Assembly: GCA_947561395.2 (NCBI GenBank)
Contig: OX387195.1
Location: 2,121,828 to 2,185,827 of the forward strand
DNA length: 64,000 bases
Direction: 5' to 3'
Source: Buxus sempervirens
Taxonomy: Eukaryota > Streptophyta > Magnoliopsida > Buxales > Buxaceae
In this document: positions 1 to 13,072 of the stretch, in pieces
Position numbering within the stretch: the first letter of the stretch is position 1
How the letters are laid out: each line of letters begins with the position of its first letter
The notes under the pieces: model-generated
Told to the model about the DNA's origin: nothing
The model's input: the letters and a program-made list of their open reading frames with translations, nothing else
The model's database searches: none
Made by a program: the position numbers and the translations under genes

Positions 1-1154
1 TTAGGTGATCCAGCAACTCAGGCCGGATCGCCTATGGCCTGTGTGTATCCGGCAACTAAGGCCGGATACACCCAGAAATGTGTTTTTTTGTATGTTTTGA
101 TGTCTTGCCGAATTTTGGGACCGATTTGAACCAAAACCACTGAACCAGCAGGGTTTCCGGGTCACCCGGAAACCCAACTTGGGACCTGGACCACTGGTCC
201 AACTTGGTACCTTAGTGGGCCTTCCAACGGGGCCCACCAAGCCCGATAAGCTCAAAGGCATGCAAATGAATAAGTTAAGTGAAATGAACCATTTGAACCG
301 GGCGGGCCAAACCCAATGCGGCCCACCCGAGCCTTGATGTGTGGAATGATGTTTAAACTGCGTGGTTTGGCCGAGACCTAGGGCAAGGGCCTATCGGGCC
401 CGCCAAAGCCCACTAACCAAACCAAGTGAAGGGCTCAAACCCTAACTTCATGGAATTTGGGCTTTCAGGCCCAAAACTGGATCACGGGCCCCAAGCCCAG
501 TGACCAGCCCATTCTTGGCAAAACTAAATAAAAATAGTTCCAAAGCACCCTTGGAAACCATCATGGGGGCCCACCCTGGGGCCCGCCAACCAACGCAGTC
601 TAACCCTTTGCATGAAAATCACCTAAAATTTCAAACTTAAACAAATTAAGTAAAATCAACTCATTAACCTAAGCCCAAAGGACCTCCTAGGCTTAGGCAG
701 AGGCCCACCAGGGGCACACGTGGGCTTAGTCAAGCCCACCAAGGGCACCGTGGGCCTTCCAACGGGGCCCACCCAATCAGACTCAGACAATTAAGTTAAG
801 CAAAGATAAAATCAACTAAAGGGACCCACACCACTCAGGCGGTCCCGCCAGACTTAATCAAAATTGCATGCTGGATTAGTAATCGGGTGAGTGAGAGACC
901 AACTGAGTTGACTCAAACCAGGGAAACTTATGGGACCCGTCACTTGACGGGGTGGACTGGGGTGTCTACGGACTTCCCCAGACCGCGACCGAGAACATAC
1001 TTAGAATCTCAAGCCGCAGACCAAGCCTTAGTAGAAGAACTTAGGCACCCAGGTGTCTGCCTGTACCCCATCAGGTAGTGGTGACTCCAAACAATCCCGA
1101 GGCACGCATCGTTTTGCGTGCGCCTCGTCGTGCGACCAAAATCGGGCGCGCACA
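1..1154 (+). repeat. 3' part of an LTR (family A), cut by the window start
   Basis: Matches 14363-15551 and part of 50660-51355 along its length. It shares the run of 'GGGCCCACC'-like segments and the tail with ACCCAGGTGTCTGCCTG and CAGGTAGTGGTGACTCC. The end is placed at the GCGCACA of 1148-1154, because two better-bounded copies stop at the same sequence. It carries two 25-bp inverted repeats (6-30, 45-69) at 39-bp spacing. No coding sequence is seen. Confidence 0.75.
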
Positions 1155-1700
1155 CATTCCCTGTGGGTTTGACACTCTATTTCATCACTTTATTACTTGT
1201 TACGAATTCGTGCACTTGCGAAAAAGTACATCAGGTAGTGCCTCGTTAGGCACAAACCTTGTAGGGCTGTGCACACACCTTTTTGATGTACCTTTCATAT
1301 TCATTTTTTTGATATCGGAATTCTGAATGGTAATATCATTTAGCCTTGGCTTTAATCTTGTACAAGCATTTTCATGCATCAAATGCACGCACTTCAAGAT
1401 CATCTGCATAAGCGTGCCTTATCAAATCGTTTCCAAAGAGAAATTCCTAAGAATTTTCAAGATCAAAATTGCCCCTTAGTGTGCATCAAACTTGCACCGG
1501 GACTAAGAATGGCTCCAATGTCCTGTGCCTTAACCAACTTCAGCCTAATCAAGAAAAGGTGATTCTTAGCAAAGAAAAGAAAATGGGCTGTGACCCAGCC
1601 CAAAATAGTAAGTCAAGAAAAATCAAGGATAAGTCCGACCCTTGCTGCTGGCCATCAGTCAAATTGAAAGGACCAAGAAAAGAAAAAAGAGAGAAAAAAT
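1155..1700 (+). other. Non-coding fragment, possibly retroelement leader
   Basis: This stretch follows the LTR end and stops where the Del-type LTR homology begins at about 1701. It is AT- and purine-rich towards its end, has only short chance ORFs, and has no counterpart elsewhere in the window. It may be untranslated leader of the family A element or flanking DNA. No primer-binding site is visible right after the LTR, so neither reading is secure. Confidence 0.3.
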
Positions 1701-3437
1701 AAATATATCATGTGGACCATGCATTCAGGCATGTCAAGTCTCAAGGGTAGCCCCATGGCCTTACCTAAGTCATTCTTGGGCCAAGCCCTCTTTCATTTCT
1801 CGTGGGTTCTGGGCCACTGCCCTCCATTCAATATATCAGTAATAATGGGCCACTGCCTTCCATCTCGTACTATCAAGTAATGGGCCAACACCCTAAAGGT
1901 CATGCAATTCATGCCTTAGAGTAGGTAGTGTAATAATTCATGCTAGTACACGTGGCATGCTAACGAATGGTCCAATGCCCTAAATAAATCATGTATTCTA
2001 GTGCGGGCCAATGCCCTTCATACTATATGCTAATGCTGGGCCGAAGCCATTCATATCATGTGTGGTTCACTCATAATGAAAGTCAATGATAAAGGATTGG
2101 TCTTCCCAAAAATTTCTACATTTCATGACTCATTTGGGCAGCCTATGCCTCAACTCTTGTGATACTTGTACAACTTGGTTTTGGTTCTTGATTTCCACTT
2201 CTAAGGGTTATTTGGAAGGTGTTCGAAGTGACGGAATCAAATTATCCTACTTCTATAGAAATCTGGAACGGAAACTCTTTGTAAGACCTTCTTTAGTAAA
2301 ACGTACCCAAAATCCTTGTTATTTAGAATTTTGAGATACTTCCAGTTGGAAAACTTCCTAGACACCGACATATCACTTATACATAGGTTGGATTTGAATA
2401 AAAACAATTGGTAGTTCAATCTGGGCTAAAAATCACTTTTTTTGGAAAATCTGGTAAGGGCGCTCGATAGGTCGCTTGAGCTTACTTCGAGCAGTTGGAG
2501 ATTTGCTTTCGGATTCTCTGTTTCAGGTAGGTCGCTAGAGCAATTGTTCGAGCGGCCATGCCTTGGGTCCTTACCTAAAATGGTCGCCCGATGCCGCGCT
2601 CGAGCGGCTGTTCAGGCGACTAGGTTTCTTTGACAGTTCGCGAAATCCGAACTTTTGGGATTTGGGGTTTTTCTCAAATCTCACTTGTTTTGGGTGTTTT
2701 TGGGCTCTAAATTGCTCCTAGCATGTGGGGAAAACTATTTCCTACAAAACCCCTCAAAGAAATCACTCTTAATGGCAAGAATGAACAAATTTGTATTCAA
2801 ACCCTAACTTCCACATTCCATATACGATTTTGGCCGAAAATTTCAATAAGAGTCGGGGTGGTGTTGCTTACCTCTTGCAATCACTTAAGCAAGTCTTCTT
2901 GCTTCCTTTGCAACCCACGAACAACACTTCTTGGTTTCGTGGATGCTTTTCCCCAAATCTCCAAGATTCCACACGAAAATGGCAACTTCCTTCTTTCTCT
3001 TCTTTACTTGCTAAGGTTTGTCAAGTGGATTCAAAGTGCATGCATGGGATGTGATGAGAAGGAAAAGATTAAGGAGAAGATGAAGAAGAAATGAAAGTAG
3101 GAAGGGAGGAGGAAGATGAAGAAGAGAGAAAGAGAGGGGTCGGGTGTGGGGTTTGGTCGAATGGAATTTCTCTCTCTCTCTCTCTCTCCCCCCCCCCCCT
3201 CTTGTTTCTTCACTTAAACAACTTCCACCAAACACCAAATTCACAAGTTTGCCATTCCCTTCAGACACCAAGGTTATTTCACCTTTGCCACTCCACCAAT
3301 TACTCACCTTCATCGGCTACTGACAGACTTGGCTTAGCCACTTTGACTGGCTTTCAACCTTGGGCTTCTCCAACTCCACCTGCACAATAGGTTCGCAAAT
3401 TAGGGTGTGCTAAGGGTCTTGGGACTGATGTTTCACA
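1701..3437 (-). repeat. Truncated 3' LTR of the Del/Tekay element
   Basis: Nearly the same sequence occurs at 16519-17488 plus 19811-20551 in the 5' LTR. On the minus strand it begins TGTGAAACATC. It contains palindromic GCTCGAGC-type segments (about 2455-2630), a CT/C-rich tract near 3170-3200, and shadow ORFs only. About 1.2 kb of the other LTR end is missing at the junction with 1700. Confidence 0.75.
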
Positions 3438-3455
3438 TTCTACCCTCGTAAAAAG
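3438..3455 (-). other. Polypurine tract
   Basis: On the minus strand the bases just before the 3' LTR read TTTTACGAGGGTAGAA, a purine-rich run expected for plus-strand DNA priming next to the LTR start TGTGAAAC. Confidence 0.55.
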
Positions 3456-3467
3456 AAAATGTCGTCC

Positions 3468-3789
3468 TCAAAATTTACGTTGCGATTCACCGAAGAGTAT
3501 AGGATACTTCTTTCTCATTCCGACTTCATTCTCCCATGTAGTTTCTTCTACATTATGATGCTGCCACAAGAATTTCACCAACGGAACGGTCTTGGTGCAG
3601 AGAACTTGCTCTCTTTTATCTAGGATCTGGATAGGACGCTCTTGAAATGTTACATCCTCACAAACCTCTAGTGGCTCAAGGTCTATGATATGGCTAGGAT
3701 CTGGTACATAACGACGAAGCATGGAGACGTGGAATACGTCATGTACACGGGCTAGCTGAGGTGGTAACTCCAATCGATAAGCAACAGGC
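3468..3789 (-). pseudogene. pol: Integrase C-terminus with chromodomain-like tail (fragment)
   Basis: The frame encodes the end of a chromovirus polyprotein. It runs through LARVHDVFHVSMLRRY, typical of the integrase C-terminal domain, to a tail with VEETTWE and MRKKYPILF that resembles the chromodomain-like end of Del/Tekay integrases. It continues the reading broken at 6249 by the solo LTR at 3795-6243, which inserted inside this gene. The stop lies at the polypurine tract as usual. It cannot work alone. Confidence 0.8.
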
Positions 3790-3794
3790 CCAAC

Positions 3795-6243
3795 TGTAAC
3801 GCCCCGGATCCAGGTTTATTTAAACACATAAACCCAAATCTGGTTCGTTAAAGAAAATGGCCCAAAACACTATTTCAGACTTAAACAACTTCATTTATTA
3901 TATTAGAGTGCGGAAATAAAATCATCATTCAGAAGGGCGGAATTAAACTACCAAAGTAATCCTTTTATTTTTCATCTATGAAGTCTGGAAAGGGTTCAAC
4001 TAAATAACATCCACCAAGGTGTGGATTAAAGATACTAATCATCCTTTAAATGACAATCAAAATCCTTAATCAAAATACTGAATATAATCCCTAAGTAAAT
4101 AAATCTAAACGTCTCTCTAATTCCTACATAGGAATAAAATAATCTTCCTCCTGGTATTCACCCGGTGTCTTTACCCTGGCAACGTTCTCTCCAGGAATAT
4201 CTGAAAACAAAACCGACAAAACAATAATGTGAGAAACACTATCTCAGTAAGCAGTCATGCAAATAGTTGACCATAATAAAGTATGCAATGCTTAATCCGA
4301 ATAACCACAATAAGAATCAAGACAACAATGAAATACAATTTGTCCACCTCATGGGACTCATGAAATAGTATACCAGAAAAAGAGAGTAGACATGTGCCAA
4401 TATGCTACCTAACCGAATTACGATGGATCAGCCGCTCTGCTGTCTGGCTATTCAACACCAACGGAAGAACCCAACCATGAGTTAGCGTGTACGGCCAACC
4501 AATCCAGGAGTGGATAACGTAGCGACCGACCAATCCAGGAGCGGTACCATCCCCGAGATGATGGAATGCCTCAAACACAGAATTCAAACCCCTCTAATAC
4601 ACATTTCACTTGCTAGCTATTCTATGGATCCACATAACTGCTAAGCCCACTCAACAATGAGAAAACCAACCAGGGTAATGGACATACTTCTCAATGACAC
4701 CCACCAAATACAGAACCATATTTGTAACCAAATCCGCCCATGCGGGATAAAACAGGCACCATGCCTTGTCACACCATGTGACCCAAAACCAAACAGAATG
4801 TACTAAGTCATATGTCCAAAACTCCAGGTTTCAACAGGTCAATATGTCCCGAATGTGTATCGACTCCATCGATGCACACAATACCTTCATATCACCCAAA
4901 CACAGGTGTATGAACACACAAAACCATCCTTGGTTAAAAATAAAATCTTTTGGAACAATAGAATCATGTAAAAGTTCTTCTTTAGAAACATCTACCCAAA
5001 ATCTTTATAAAATTGAATTTTAAACATCCACCAATGTAAAAACTTCCCAAATACCCCAATCTTGATGGTACATAGGCTAAAATTTAATAGAACCACTTCC
5101 TTAGTGAAAACTAAGTTGAAAAGTCAAGTTTCCCAAAATCTGACAGACTGGTCGCTCGAGCGGCCAAGGGCGCTCGATCGGCCTTTCAAAACAGGTAATT
5201 TCAGGGTAGGTCGCTTGATAGGTCACTCGAGCGACTATTCTAGCGGTAGTACAATCTGGGTAAAATTGCTTTCGGGTTTTCAACTATATACATAGATCGC
5301 TCGAGTTACTGCTCAGGCGGTCCGATACGTGAAAATCTGTAACTTTGCGAAATTTAATAAAAATTCCACAACTCAATACTCAATGCATAAAAAACATTCT
5401 AAATCATTCCAAAATACATTATACGCATGCTAGAACAATTCCGAACACATAAAACATCATAAATAACGAAATCAATGCATCAAACATCGAATAACCATGA
5501 ATATCGTCTAAACGTGAATTTAGAATTTATGTAAGTGTCAAGGGACTACTTACCTAGTTTTTGGAACTTAAATCTCCTCTAAGAGCCTCGAAATATCACC
5601 CCAAGTTTTGTCAAACGATACTAACAAGTCCGATCACGTCTGAGTTAAAAATCACACTTTTAAAATTCTTTAACATACGAAAATCTCCAGAACAGAATTT
5701 GTTATTAACTTGCTCTTACCTGAGTTCTCTAAGCACGAAAATACTCCTCCTTCTTCTCTAAGATGGCTCCCACAATTGTTTAGGGTTTAGGTTTGATCAC
5801 AAGGCAACTAAGAAAGGAAAATAGGAAACAAGAGAACAACTCACGGCTCCTATTTTTGATGTTTTGTGCTCAACGTGAACTCCATGCACAACTAGCTTTA
5901 GTTTAATATTTAATAGCTTTTACTTATTTGCCCTCTTCTCCTTTAAGCCAACTTAAATCAAACCATTAAACCAACTCAATCCCTTGGGTCAACCCACATT
6001 CCTTGGGTTCGACCAACCCCTTTGTATTCTCCTTGATTATAATTAAATTAATTCTTACTAATAATATATTAGCACAATAATTAATATATTAAAATTATAT
6101 TCGGTTTTATAATTAGGTGCTCACCTTATACCAGCTCTCCTATCATATCCGGTTCATCTTGAACTCCTTCGGGTTGAACCAAAATTTCATCTCCTGCATA
6201 TTATTAACCAATTAGTTTAGTTACTAAAATCTGGGATTTTACA
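3795..6243 (-). repeat. Solo LTR (family B) with CCAAC target duplication
   Basis: Plus-strand ends are TGTAACGCCCC and GGGATTTTACA. CCAAC is present on both sides (3790-3794, 6244-6248), giving a clean 5-bp target duplication. The insert lies inside an integrase reading frame. The same family occurs in the opposite orientation at 51429-53835. It contains CGCTCGAGCG-type palindromes (about 5150-5315). No coding capacity; about 2.45 kb. Confidence 0.9.
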
Positions 6244-6248
6244 CCAAC

Positions 6249-7150
6249 TGTCCCAATAATCCTAAATGGACCAATGAATCTGGGGGACAGCTTGCCTTGC
6301 TTGCTAAACCTCAAGATGCCACGGTAAGGAGATATCTTCAAAAACACCATATCTCCTACCTCGAACTTCAACTCTCGCCTTCTTACGTCGGCGTAGCTCT
6401 TTTGTCTATTTTGGGCTGTTTTCAGCCGCTTTCTGATCAAATTCACCTTATCTACACTGTCTTGAATGATCTGCAGTCCCAAATATTGCCTTTCACCTAC
6501 TTCTTTCCAACACAACGGGGATCTACAAGTCCTCCTGTACAAAGCCTCAAATGGAGCCATCTTGATGCTTGCTTGGTAACTGTTGTTATAGGCAAATTCT
6601 ACCAAGTCCAAATACTTACTCCAATGACCTCCAAAGTCTAATACACAACATCTTAACATATCCTCCAAGGTCTGAATCGTATGCTCAGATTGCCCATCTA
6701 TCTGTGGATAGAAGCTAGTACTAAACTTCAGCCGTGTTCCCAAACCCTCTTGCAAACTCCCCCAAAACTTAGAAGTGAACCATGGATCTCGGTCAAATAC
6801 AATAGATACTGGTATACCATGCAACTTGACGATCTCACGTATATACAGCTCGGCAAGTGATTGTAGGGGCTGATCCTTCCGAACAGGTAGAATATGAGCA
6901 AAATTAGTCAGTCAATCCACTATAATCCAATTGGAATCTAGCTGCTTCACTGTCTTAGGCAAATCTGAAACAAAATCCATGGCGATATGCTCCCACTTCC
7001 ATTCCGGAATAGGAAGCGGTTGTAATAACCCAGGTGGTCTCTTGTGCTTGGCCTTCACTTGTTGGCACACCAAGCACTTTGACACATATTCGGCAACTTC
7101 TTTTTTCATTCCAGACCACCAATAAATTTCTCTAAGGTTTCTATACATTT
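6249..7150 (-). pseudogene. pol: Integrase zinc-binding and catalytic core, decayed
   Basis: The minus strand reads an HHCC-type region (SKCLVCQQVKAKHKRPPG), then after a gap with stops the catalytic core with VFDRDPWFTSKFW, STSFYPQIDGQSEHT and the following helix, then the C-terminal domain with GDMVFLKISP. This is the DD35E integrase of a Ty3/gypsy chromovirus. In-frame stops separate the zinc-binding part from the core (about 6825-6911). The gene is further split by the LTR at 3795-6243, so it is inactive. Confidence 0.8.
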
Positions 7151-8155
7151 TGGTGCTTCCGGGGTGTACAACATATCGTGATCTGTGTCATTCCTTTAGG
7201 ATTACCCTCTTGATATCATCATCATTGGGTACTTAAACCCTACCTCTAAATCTTAGTATACCATCATTAATACTGCCTATCTCTAATTCTTCGTACAAGA
7301 TCCGGCTCATCAAGTCCATGAAGACTGCTGGGGCATTCGTCAACCCAAACGACATCACCCGAAACTCAAGTGACCGTACGTCATATGAAACGCCGTTTTC
7401 TCTACATCATCTGGAGCTACTCTCAACTGGTGATAACCTGATCTCAGGTCTATCTTAGAAAACCAGGAGGCTCCCTTCAACTGATCAAAAAGATCGTCTA
7501 TCCTTAGCAACAGATACTTGTTCTTGAAAGTGACTTAATTCAACTGTCTATAGTCTATGCACAACCTCATACTGCCATCCTTCGTTCTTACAATTATCAC
7601 CGGTGCACCCCAAGACGATGCATTATGCCTAATAAATCCCTTAGCTAACAGATCATCAATCTACACCTTCAACTCATCATACTTTGGTCTAGACATCTTG
7701 TACGATTGGTTGTAAACCGGTTGTGTACTAGGCATAAGTTGGATCTTGAATTCCAACTCCCTCTGGGGTGGCAATCCAAGTAAATCATCCAAGAATACAT
7801 CCGCAAACTCACAAACTACTGGCACCTCCCCAATACTCAACTCCTTGCCCTTTGCTGGTTGCACTTCAATCTAAGCAACCAAACTAATACGGGTGTTCAA
7901 ACCTTGGCTCATGAAACAATGGATTGGACTATTAGGTTTACTGACTATGATTGACTTGTTATGACAGTCAATAATCACATGGTGTCTCAACAACCAGTCC
8001 ATGCCTAAGATCACGTCATCTCCACTAAAGTTCAGACTAATCAAGTCTCTAGGCAACTCCATCTTGTCTAATCTAATCATACAATCACTATAGACTGTCT
8101 CCACCTCACTAGTCTCACTCTCAGAATTCAGGTAGGAAGGGACTAACCCAATATG
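7150..8155 (-). pseudogene. pol: Protease end and reverse transcriptase fragment with internal deletion
   Basis: On the minus strand the protease C-terminal segment (DDVILGMDWL) is followed by the RT entry region (CEFADVF, then LPPQRELEF), the [11 protein letters not shown] motif and a [12 protein letters not shown] catalytic-region motif. Near 7300 the reading jumps to sequence that normally precedes the integrase zinc finger (GILRFRGRV). The rest of RT, including the YVDD box, and the RNase H are therefore missing. Several stops are present. It is a remnant of the same Del/Tekay element. Confidence 0.75.
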
Positions 8156-8160
8156 GCATG

Positions 8161-10214
8161 TGTGCGCACCTCGGGCGCGCTGAAAGAGCATGTTACAATC
8201 TGTTATAGAGTCGCCACTACCTGAAATGGTGCAGGTAGACACCTTGTTGATTTTTGGTCTGCACCAGTGATTCCGGATAAGTGACCTGATTACAACCCAG
8301 GGAAGTCCTTGAACAGCCTGGGTTGTCCCACCGAAATGGGTTCCCTTAAATTAGTTGGATATTTAATGGGCTCTCTTATTTATTATTTATTATTTTTTTC
8401 TTTTCTAATTTTTTTATCATTTTAAGTGTACAACAAATATTAATTTATATGTACAAGGCCTCCACAAAATTACATTGAAAGTAAAACCATATGAACAAAA
8501 CAAAACCATACTAAAACAATTTTCAACCACAAGAAAGAATCATCGCTTCAATGCTTGTTTCATTTGCTTTTTCCCTTTCTTATTATTTATTATTTTTTGT
8601 TTTGTTTTGTTTTCTATTGTTTTTATCATGCAAGATTAACTAATTACTAATTTACAAAGTAAGAAAATGAGACCACCTGAACTACTTTTAACCATGGCCT
8701 GATTACTAATTTACAAAGGAAACAAACAAAATGAAACAACCTGAATTACTGCGCTATCCACATTCAAAGATTCATATCTCCCTCAATTCTTAACCAAATT
8801 GTACAAAATTTGATTCCTTAGAATCATGACTTTAAACACTAAAATAACCTATAGTAGCTTTCAAAAATTCATTTTTCATTTAAGAGATATGAAGCTCCAA
8901 AATTTACTGTTATACATTTCCAATTGAAAATCTGAACCAAAGAAAATTAAAAATAAAATACCTACTCATAGTGTAAGGTCTCAAGCATATTTTTAGATTA
9001 AACTAAAATAAAAATACCACAAATCTTATGAAGGACTCCAGACTTGAATCAAACTAGAACTAGGTGAAAAAAATTGGTTTATCTGGAAAACATGTGCAAA
9101 CCTAATGCAGGAAAAAAAATTCAGAACTTTACATCTTTGTCTGTTTTTTTTTTACATGATAAAATTACCCAAAGCCATCAAACATATATACATGTCTCTC
9201 ATCAATCATGTAATCTTATCTCAAAAATTGTAATGAAAGAGAGGTCTCATACAATGTATTAAACAAATGACTCACCTGTTATGGATTGACACTTCAAATC
9301 AAGTCTTGGAGCCTTGGTGTGTCGTGAACAGCAGTTTTCCTTTCTCCCTCCTTGCTAGCGTCCCTCTTCTTTTCTCCACTTCTTCCTACTTGCTGCTTTT
9401 TCTTTCAAAGAACTCTCTTACTTGCTCTTTTTTTTTTCAAAGAACTCTCTTACTTTTTCTCCTCCCCCTTTCCCCCAAACTTCAAGCCCTTTTATAGAGG
9501 ATTCCCACCCCTTCAACTTCTTAACTTCTCCTCTTAAACACCTAAACTCCTAACTCTTCTCTTAAACACCTAAACTCCTCATCTTCCTCTATTAAACTCT
9601 CATTTTCTTAACTTCTCCTCTTAAACACTTAAACTCCTAACTCCTTCTATTCCTCTTTTAAACCCTTCATTCATTTAGGTTTGGTCAAAGTCTATATTGT
9701 CCTACATTTTTATTAGGCTTATATTTCTTAGGCTTAGTTTCAATATCTCAAGAGAATATGAGTTGGACCAATTCGTCCAACTCATTTCTCTTTGTTTATT
9801 TTTTTATTATTATTTTCTTAATCTTAAACTTTTATTAACTTTGTTATTTATTTGCATAAGAAACCCTATTAGGAAACTTACTTATTTACTAAAACAACCC
9901 CACAAATGTTTAATTTCTAATTGGTTACATGGCAGCCACCATGGCGTAAACGTGGCTGCCATGTGGCATCCAATTTCGGTTTTGTAAAAAATCCCCAAAC
10001 TACCCTTTATTTCTTTTATTCATAACTTAGCCATTTGAGATCCGATTTAAGCACGGTTTGGTGCATCGTAATCGGCTCAGAATTCTCTTTATTATGGGCT
10101 TGTTATTTCAAAAAGTCGGGTCCACTATAAAACCTCGATTTACGTGCCCACATATATGCCGGTTTAAGATATGCTTCTTGGGCAATTTTATGCTACAAAA
10201 ATGGGGTGCTGACA
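8161..10214 (-). repeat. Solo LTR (family C), inserted in the gag-protease region
   Basis: On the minus strand it runs from TGTCAGCACCCC to GGTGCGCACA. Flanks GCATG (8156-8160) and GCTTG (10215-10219) differ at one base and fit an aged target duplication. The tail resembles family A (CAGGTAGTGGCGACTC, then GCGCGC and GCACACA). It holds a perfect 11-bp inverted repeat around 9929-9962, a minus-strand TATA-like box near 9490, and short C/T-rich tandem repeats at about 9525-9650. No genes. Confidence 0.75.
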
Positions 10215-10219
10215 GCTTG

Positions 10220-11692
10220 CACAGCTAGGTGTAATAAATGAATGGGTAGCTCCCGAATCAAATAAACTCATAGCAGAATGATCAGAAATAAAGATGGTAC
10301 CTCCTACAATCGCTGGTACATCTGGTTTAGGCTGAATGGATGGGGCATCTGCGAAGGCTCTGGCCTGTAGAGGCTGTGGCTGTAGTGCTACAAGCTGAGA
10401 TCTCTGCTCTGCCTGATATGATCCACCTCTATCGCCGGCTTGCCCTGCTGCCTCGGGCCTCCATGACCTCCACGATAAGGATGTGGCCTCTGATGTCTAG
10501 GTGGGGCTGCAGTGGACGGTACCTCAGTCGCCTGATAGGGTCTGGTCTAGAGTGTCTGATAAGTGGAAGGATGCGGGCACTTGTGGATCTGGTGACCATG
10601 CTGCCCAAAATGGAAACACACTCCTGTCGGCGTAAAACATGGTCCGGGCATGTGGAATCTGCCGCATCTCTGGCAACTGGCACTACCCATCCCCCGGCTC
10701 GGCTCTCCTCTAGCCTAGACCCCTCCACTGGGTCTCCTCTAATCACCAGTAATATATCTCTGCCTGCCATCTCTACCAGAATGCCTCCTTTGCCTACGTG
10801 CTAGCCTAGGTGGCACCCTCTGTGCTCTCGCCTCCTCAGCCCCTCTGAACTGAGCCCTCTCAATCACTGTAGCTCTCCTCAGTAACTTGGAGAAACTACC
10901 ACTTAGGAACATCTCCACTTGGTCCTTGATATCCTGCCTAAGGACTCTTTCGAAATGACGGGCCTTCTTGCCCTCTATACTGATGAGATGTGGGGCAAAC
11001 CTCGATAACTCTATGAATCTCGCCACGTACTGAGCCACAGTCTGGCTCCCCTGAGATATATGGAGGAACTCTGCCTCCTTTTGTAGCCTGACCTCCTCAG
11101 GAAAGTACCGGTCGAAGAGCTAACCTTGGAACTCCTCCCAAGTAAGTGTGACTCCCTCTATAGCCATCTTGGCCATCACTGACCTCCACTAGAAGTCAGC
11201 CTCACCCTCTAGTACATAGGTAGCTAGGCCTACCTTATCCTCATCTCCGCATCCTATGGCTGCTAAGATTTTCTCTATCCTCAACAACCATCTCTCTGCC
11301 TCCATGGGCTCAGGATGCCCATGAAAAGGAGGGGGAGACATCCTCCTAAACTGCCTCATAGCATCTGCTATTTGGTCACCTTTCTCATGACCGGGAGGAT
11401 TCTGCCCATTATGATGGGTCGCAGCAGCATGTTGCTGGAACAACCTGGACATCTCGCCCTACACTCTCCAAATCTGGTCTATCTGTCCCCTAGAAACTGG
11501 GACACCAGGTGGGACAACACTTGCAGCAACCGGAACTCCAACTGGAGCTGCCATAGGATCCTCAATAGGATCAACAACTGGGTCTACAACTGGGTCTACA
11601 ACTAGATCATCTGCTGGTATACCCGCGGGATCATACCCTGGTACATAGGCAGTAGCCGCTCTACAGCCTCTGCCTCTCAGTCTAGGTGCCAT
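10220..11692 (-). pseudogene. gag: gag and protease start of the Del/Tekay element
   Basis: The minus strand starts at an ATG at 11690-11692 with a proline- and valine-rich N-terminus. It continues into a retrotransposon gag domain (ERWLLRIEKILAAIGC; MAQYVARFIELSRFAP) and then a zinc-knuckle-like segment in which the second Cys of the CX2CX4HX4C pattern is Phe. Stops at about 11120, 11190 and 11455 break it into pieces. The family C LTR then interrupts the protease start. Capsid-like assembly would be the ancestral role; this copy is defective. Confidence 0.75.
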
Positions 11693-12221
11693 GGTACTGA
11701 AATTTAACAGATACAATCGACTTATGCAAATTCAACCAAATTAATTTAAACAAGTACAACCAACTACAACAATCTATTTAAAACGAAGAATTTACATGCA
11801 TTCCATAGTTACAAAAGGAGGAAGAAATCTGAAGGAATACTTCATCACTACCACTCCCTTCAGTATATCTGCAGCTATACGAAGGTCGGGGTTCGTCTCA
11901 CAAAAATCCCTTCACTAATTTCTTCATAATAGTATGTAGGTGTATACGGGTTCTTTTAATGCAAGATTTACCTAATAAGCTATCCCACGTGTATAAGGTT
12001 AACCATTTCGGTATATACTCAGCATTGGTCGATGCTTCATAATACCTTAGCATAACTAGATACATATGGCTCATCACACACAATCACATAGGGTACTAGT
12101 AATAATTATTCAATCAAAAATAAGGAACAAATCCCTAGATACAACCTACGGGTTCTAACTAGCATGCACTCACTCCCCAAACCAACCTAAGGCTTCTATT
12201 CTGGGTTGTGGACCTTATTTA
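11693..12221 (-). other. Untranslated leader of the Del/Tekay element
   Basis: AT-rich non-coding sequence between the primer site and gag. I see no conserved ORF or RNA gene in it. Confidence 0.5.
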
Positions 12222-12234
12222 TGCTCTGATACCA
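12222..12234 (-). other. Primer-binding site, initiator-Met tRNA type
   Basis: The minus strand reads TGGTATCAGAGCA five bases after the LTR end. This is the classic site complementary to the 3' end of plant initiator methionine tRNA, used by many Ty1/copia and Del-type elements. It fixes the element's orientation and LTR boundary. Confidence 0.9.
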
Positions 12235-13072
12235 AAAATTGTCACGCCCTAGAACCAGGTCTGCCCCTCCAAGGCACAAACCCATCCCAGACCGTGGTAG
12301 GTGGGTCATTGTACTTGATAAAATGCAGAGAATTTAAAACTTTTTCCTAACAAATGCAAGTGATAAGGCAATTCATACTGTGCATATCAAAAGTGTGTTC
12401 TATATAAAAGAAATGTAACAAGACATGAAAGTTGGTTACAAAATGATGGGTGACTAATCACTCTCAAAATACAAAGTTTTACCAGTTCAAAATGTAAGCA
12501 CCCAAATTTTGATCGAACCAAAAACTGTTGAAAATAAAAACCTAAAAGTCAAACCCCTGAGGGAACAAAAATTTGACTTTTTGATCAAGTGATAAATGGC
12601 CACCTTGCTTTATCTCAGTGGATAGAGAATCTTGACACGATTCCAACGCAACTGAGTTTGCTGAAGTCGGAGTCTGGATAAAGGATTTATAGGCCAGTCA
12701 AACTTGAAGGAGAGCAGAAATTGACTTTCTACCAAAACCCTGAATCAGCTGCTTAATCCTATCCCAATGGATAGAGGACTCCGATACAGCTTTAACGCAA
12801 CTGAGTTTGCTCAAATTGGAGTCCGGATGAAGGAGATATCAGCAGTTGAAGTTCTAAGGGCAGTAATGCTGGAAAACTGCACACGTGGCAAAAGGTTGCA
12901 CACGTGGCGAGAGGCGCAGGAAAATATCTCGGGGGGCAATCCATGAATATCAAAACATACAAAATATCTCAGGGACTAAACCAAAAATGCGCAAGGACCA
13001 AATCCATGAATATCCAAGAGTATCAGGAGAATCTGCGAATATCCAGGGACTAAATCTGTAAATATCCGATTT

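Noticed and set aside
3011-3390. Overlapping ORFs rich in Ser/Leu and Glu/Arg
   Set aside because: Low-complexity CT and GA tracts in the Del 3' LTR; the matching part of the 5' LTR has stops and indels there.
10340-10804. 154-residue plus-strand ORF as a gene
   Set aside because: It is the antisense shadow of the gag zinc-knuckle region of the Del element.
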